A DNA stretch of 64,000 nucleotides, from NCBI RefSeq assembly GCF_014194975.1, contig NZ_JACIAY010000012.1, positions 93,699 to 157,698 on the forward strand, in the 5' to 3' direction. A program made the translations under genes and the position numbers. The stretch is from Sphingomonas sp. BK580 (GTDB lineage: Bacteria; Pseudomonadota; Alphaproteobacteria; Sphingomonadales; Sphingomonadaceae). How positions within the stretch are numbered: position 1 is the stretch's first letter; every line of letters begins with the position of its first letter. Shown here piece after piece: positions 62,253 to 64,000 of this stretch. The notes beneath the pieces are model-generated. The model was given only the letters and a program-made list of their open reading frames with translations. It made no database searches and was not told the DNA's origin.

Positions 62253-63863
62253 TCACTCGTGCGGACGGCTGGAGTTCTCACCTCGGATATATAGGAGGCC
62301 GTTGGTGATGACCGACCGCTTAACGAGACCCACAATCAGCGACCGATCATAGGGTCCCGCGAGCGTGGGCATCGCAGGAGTGGCTCCAGGTGCGCGTGGC
62401 AACGCGCCCGCCCAATACGCGTCAGCGAGCGCGTCATGATAGTGTCGCCGGAGAAGGTAAGCGTGGGATTGATCTGGCAGGAGCGCTTGCCCGCTCGCAT
62501 CGCGTGGGACCGTGTCGGCATATTGGTTTCCCCACGTGTCCAGGGTTCGACCCGGTGCAACGATAGTGACGACAGGGAACGGGCATCGTGGTAAGCCCAG
62601 CTCGACCCGGCAGGCCATCCGAGTCACGACGCTCATCGCTTCGCCGTCCACAAACACGATCGCGGAACGATCTGCCGAAGCGCGTCTGATCAAACCCCGC
62701 CATTCCTCGCTCACCAGAGCCGGAGTGGTAATGAAAAGGCCGATGATCGACGCTACCATGATCGCCGTGAGCGCGATCACGAAGCCGCGCCACTCTAGCG
62801 AAGCGATCCCGTTGGCGGCGATGATGAGCGGGAACAACGACAGCCAAAGTATCGTCCTCGGAAGAAAGACGGGCTGCTTTAAACTGATGATGACGAAGAG
62901 CGCGCTAGCGTAGACCAGGCAGGCCAGCGCGAGCCGGGTGCCGGGCTCGCGTCGGCTCCTCCACGTTCCCAGCGCGAAGAAGAGGCCGAACGGTATCGCG
63001 ACAGGAAGCTGCGCCACGGTCAGCTGCCGGGATTGTAAAACGGTGGAGACGTAGACCGTGAGGTCCCGTTTGAACCTCAGCCCCTCCATCCAGTTCAGGT
63101 TCCCGTTCGGGTTCGCGACCTGCAAGGCGGTCATATAGAGCCACCAGGCGGAGCCAAGGACGATCGCCGCATTGGCCAGGACGATCGCGGCCCACGCCCG
63201 CGTCGAAAAGGCAGCGTTCCGCGGCCTGAGAGGGGGATAGACCGTCACCATCGCGGCCGTTGCGGCGAGGGGCCACACGATGGCCGTGGTATGGAGATAG
63301 ATTCCCGCGATCGCGCCCAGGACGTACGAAAGCCATCCCACGACCTCGCCTCGACGCGTCGTCGCCTTGACCAGGGTCAGGACGCCGGCAAAGGAGACCG
63401 CTATCGCCAGGTAGAGGAAGATGTAGGCCCTCACCTGAAGAGAGAAGTAAAGTTGCTGGGACGAAAGGGCTAGGATCAGAGCCGCGGCCACGCCGGCTCG
63501 CCGCCCGTATAGGCGGGAGATCACCCCGAATAGCACGGCGATCGCGGCTACACTGGCAATGATCCCCGGTAATCTTACCCCCGCTCGTGAAAGCCCGAAC
63601 GCCTCGATCCAGCCGCGCAGGATCGTATAGTAGAGCGGTGGGTTGGTCTCGCGCAGCATCCACGGCCCCCACAGCCGGTGGAGCGGCTGGGACGCGAAGA
63701 ACACCGAGGCGTATTCGTCGAACCAGAGCGAGTGATCCGCCAGCGCGACGCGCGATGCGAACGCGACGGCCACGAGGCCGGCCAAGATCATCAGGCTGCC
63801 CGGCGTTGAAGCGGGGCCCCCGTGCCGCCCGGCGTTGAGATGGCGTGACGCCTGCGCCTCCAT
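62253..63863 (-). CDS. membrane glycosyltransferase, GT39/ArnT-like (GT-C fold)
   Basis: A 536-residue membrane protein with about eleven helices. The first periplasmic loop DHSLWFDEYASVFFASQPL has the acidic DE pair and the following WMLRETNPPLYYTILRGW is the classic PMT/ArnT-family loop motif (xxPP). Such enzymes transfer sugars from polyprenyl phosphate carriers to proteins or lipids. A soluble C-terminal domain follows residue about 380. Codon third positions are notably less GC-rich than elsewhere in the window, hinting at horizontal origin. Probably in one polysaccharide locus with the GtrA-like gene upstream (42 bases away). Confidence 0.85.
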   Translation of the reverse strand: MEAQASRHLNAGRHGGPASTPGSLMILAGLVAVAFASRVALADHSLWFDEYASVFFASQPLHRLWGPWMLRETNPPLYYTILRGWIEAFGLSRAGVRLPGIIASVAAIAVLFGVISRLYGRRAGVAAALILALSSQQLYFSLQVRAYIFLYLAIAVSFAGVLTLVKATTRRGEVVGWLSYVLGAIAGIYLHTTAIVWPLAATAAMVTVYPPLRPRNAAFSTRAWAAIVLANAAIVLGSAWWLYMTALQVANPNGNLNWMEGLRFKRDLTVYVSTVLQSRQLTVAQLPVAIPFGLFFALGTWRSRREPGTRLALACLVYASALFVIISLKQPVFLPRTILWLSLFPLIIAANGIASLEWRGFVIALTAIMVASIIGLFITTPALVSEEWRGLIRRASADRSAIVFVDGEAMSVVTRMACRVELGLPRCPFPVVTIVAPGRTLDTWGNQYADTVPRDASGQALLPDQSHAYLLRRHYHDALADAYWAGALPRAPGATPAMPTLAGPYDRSLIVGLVKRSVITNGLLYIRGENSSRPHE

Positions 63864-63905
63864 GCCCCGATCCCCCTCGCCTGACGCGTCGCTCGTTGTT
63901 GTGAC

Positions 63906-64000
63906 TCAGCCGCGTTTGCGCCAGGTGAAGATCGACGACATCGCGTAGTTCCAGACCGTGGTCACCGCGATACCGGCGAGCGCCGACACGATCAGGTAGT
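63906..64000 (-). CDS. GtrA-like protein, C-terminus (cut by window edge)
   Basis: The last 31 residues (YLIVSALAGIAVTTVWNYAM then SSIFTWRKRG) end at TGA 63906-63908. A membrane helix followed by WNYxxSxxFTWR is the typical ending of GtrA-family flippase-like proteins or of GT2 proteins fused to GtrA. The rest lies outside the window. Confidence 0.7.
   Translation of the reverse strand, partial: YLIVSALAGIAVTTVWNYAMSSIFTWRKRG

Overview
The window is GC-rich alphaproteobacterial chromosome, most likely from a Sphingomonas-type bacterium (Sphingomonadaceae). The evidence is gene content and style: divK, an sdhCDA cluster, two large TonB-dependent receptors, a TorF-type porin, an Omp25-like beta-barrel protein, an aa3-type oxidase subunit IV next to a split pntAA/pntAB/pntB operon, frequent GTG/TTG starts and ATGA/GTGA overlaps, and very high third-position GC. 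That bias also creates long mirror reading frames on the opposite strand, which were left out. I saw no rRNA, tRNA, CRISPR array, prophage or transposase.

Layout. 1-6.3 kb: the tail of an unknown gene, an exported protein, then an envelope/polysaccharide-type block (FAD oxidoreductase plus two polytopic membrane proteins, one carrying an in-frame palindromic repeat). 6.3-11.4 kb: housekeeping genes (FemAB-like acyltransferase, RidA, HAD hydrolase, DUF3572, DivK, PrmA, SDR). 11.7-14.4 kb: two tandem globin-like chemoreceptors that share a nearly identical signalling hairpin. 14.6-17.2 kb: sdhC-sdhD-sdhA, followed not by sdhB but by a BrnT/BrnA-type toxin-antitoxin pair. 17.8-25.7 kb: ClpP-like protease, DnaJ-domain protein, BolA, GST, a molybdopterin oxidoreductase/cytochrome b pair, flavin reductase, TSUP transporter and RlmN. 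25.8-27.8 kb: outer-membrane protein and dnaN.

27.9-33.3 kb: kdpFABC potassium-pump operon with an extra 27-residue membrane peptide and a TorF porin, but no kdpDE; kdpA carries a one-base frameshift. 33.7-36.2 kb: DUF481 outer-membrane protein, then a two-gene operon of a GntA-like heme N-hydroxylase and a DUF1989 protein. 36.3-39.8 kb: fdhD with an FdhF/YdeP-type molybdoenzyme. 40-46.2 kb: two convergent TonB-dependent receptors. 46.4-50.4 kb: alpha/beta hydrolase, LysR regulator divergent from an aldo/keto reductase, and HemW. 50.5-52.9 kb: osmoprotectant ABC transporter with permease and binding protein fused. 52.9-55.9 kb: SDR, PhhB, metallopeptidase, ccmA-ccmB. 55.9-61.7 kb: NtrC-type activator with an altered GAFTGA loop, then a translationally coupled operon of oxidase subunit IV, pntAA, a 72-residue unknown, pntAB, pntB and a winged-helix regulator. 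61.7-64 kb: a 35-codon ORF with a strong Shine-Dalgarno site, a compositionally different GT39-like membrane glycosyltransferase and the end of a GtrA-like protein.

Several families of palindromic intergenic repeats are scattered through the window. The points most worth following are the GntA/DUF1989 pair, the chemoreceptor pair (apparent loss of the heme histidine plus gene conversion), the kdp operon with its frameshift and extra peptide, the unknown small ORF inside the pnt operon, and the repeat embedded in a membrane-protein gene.
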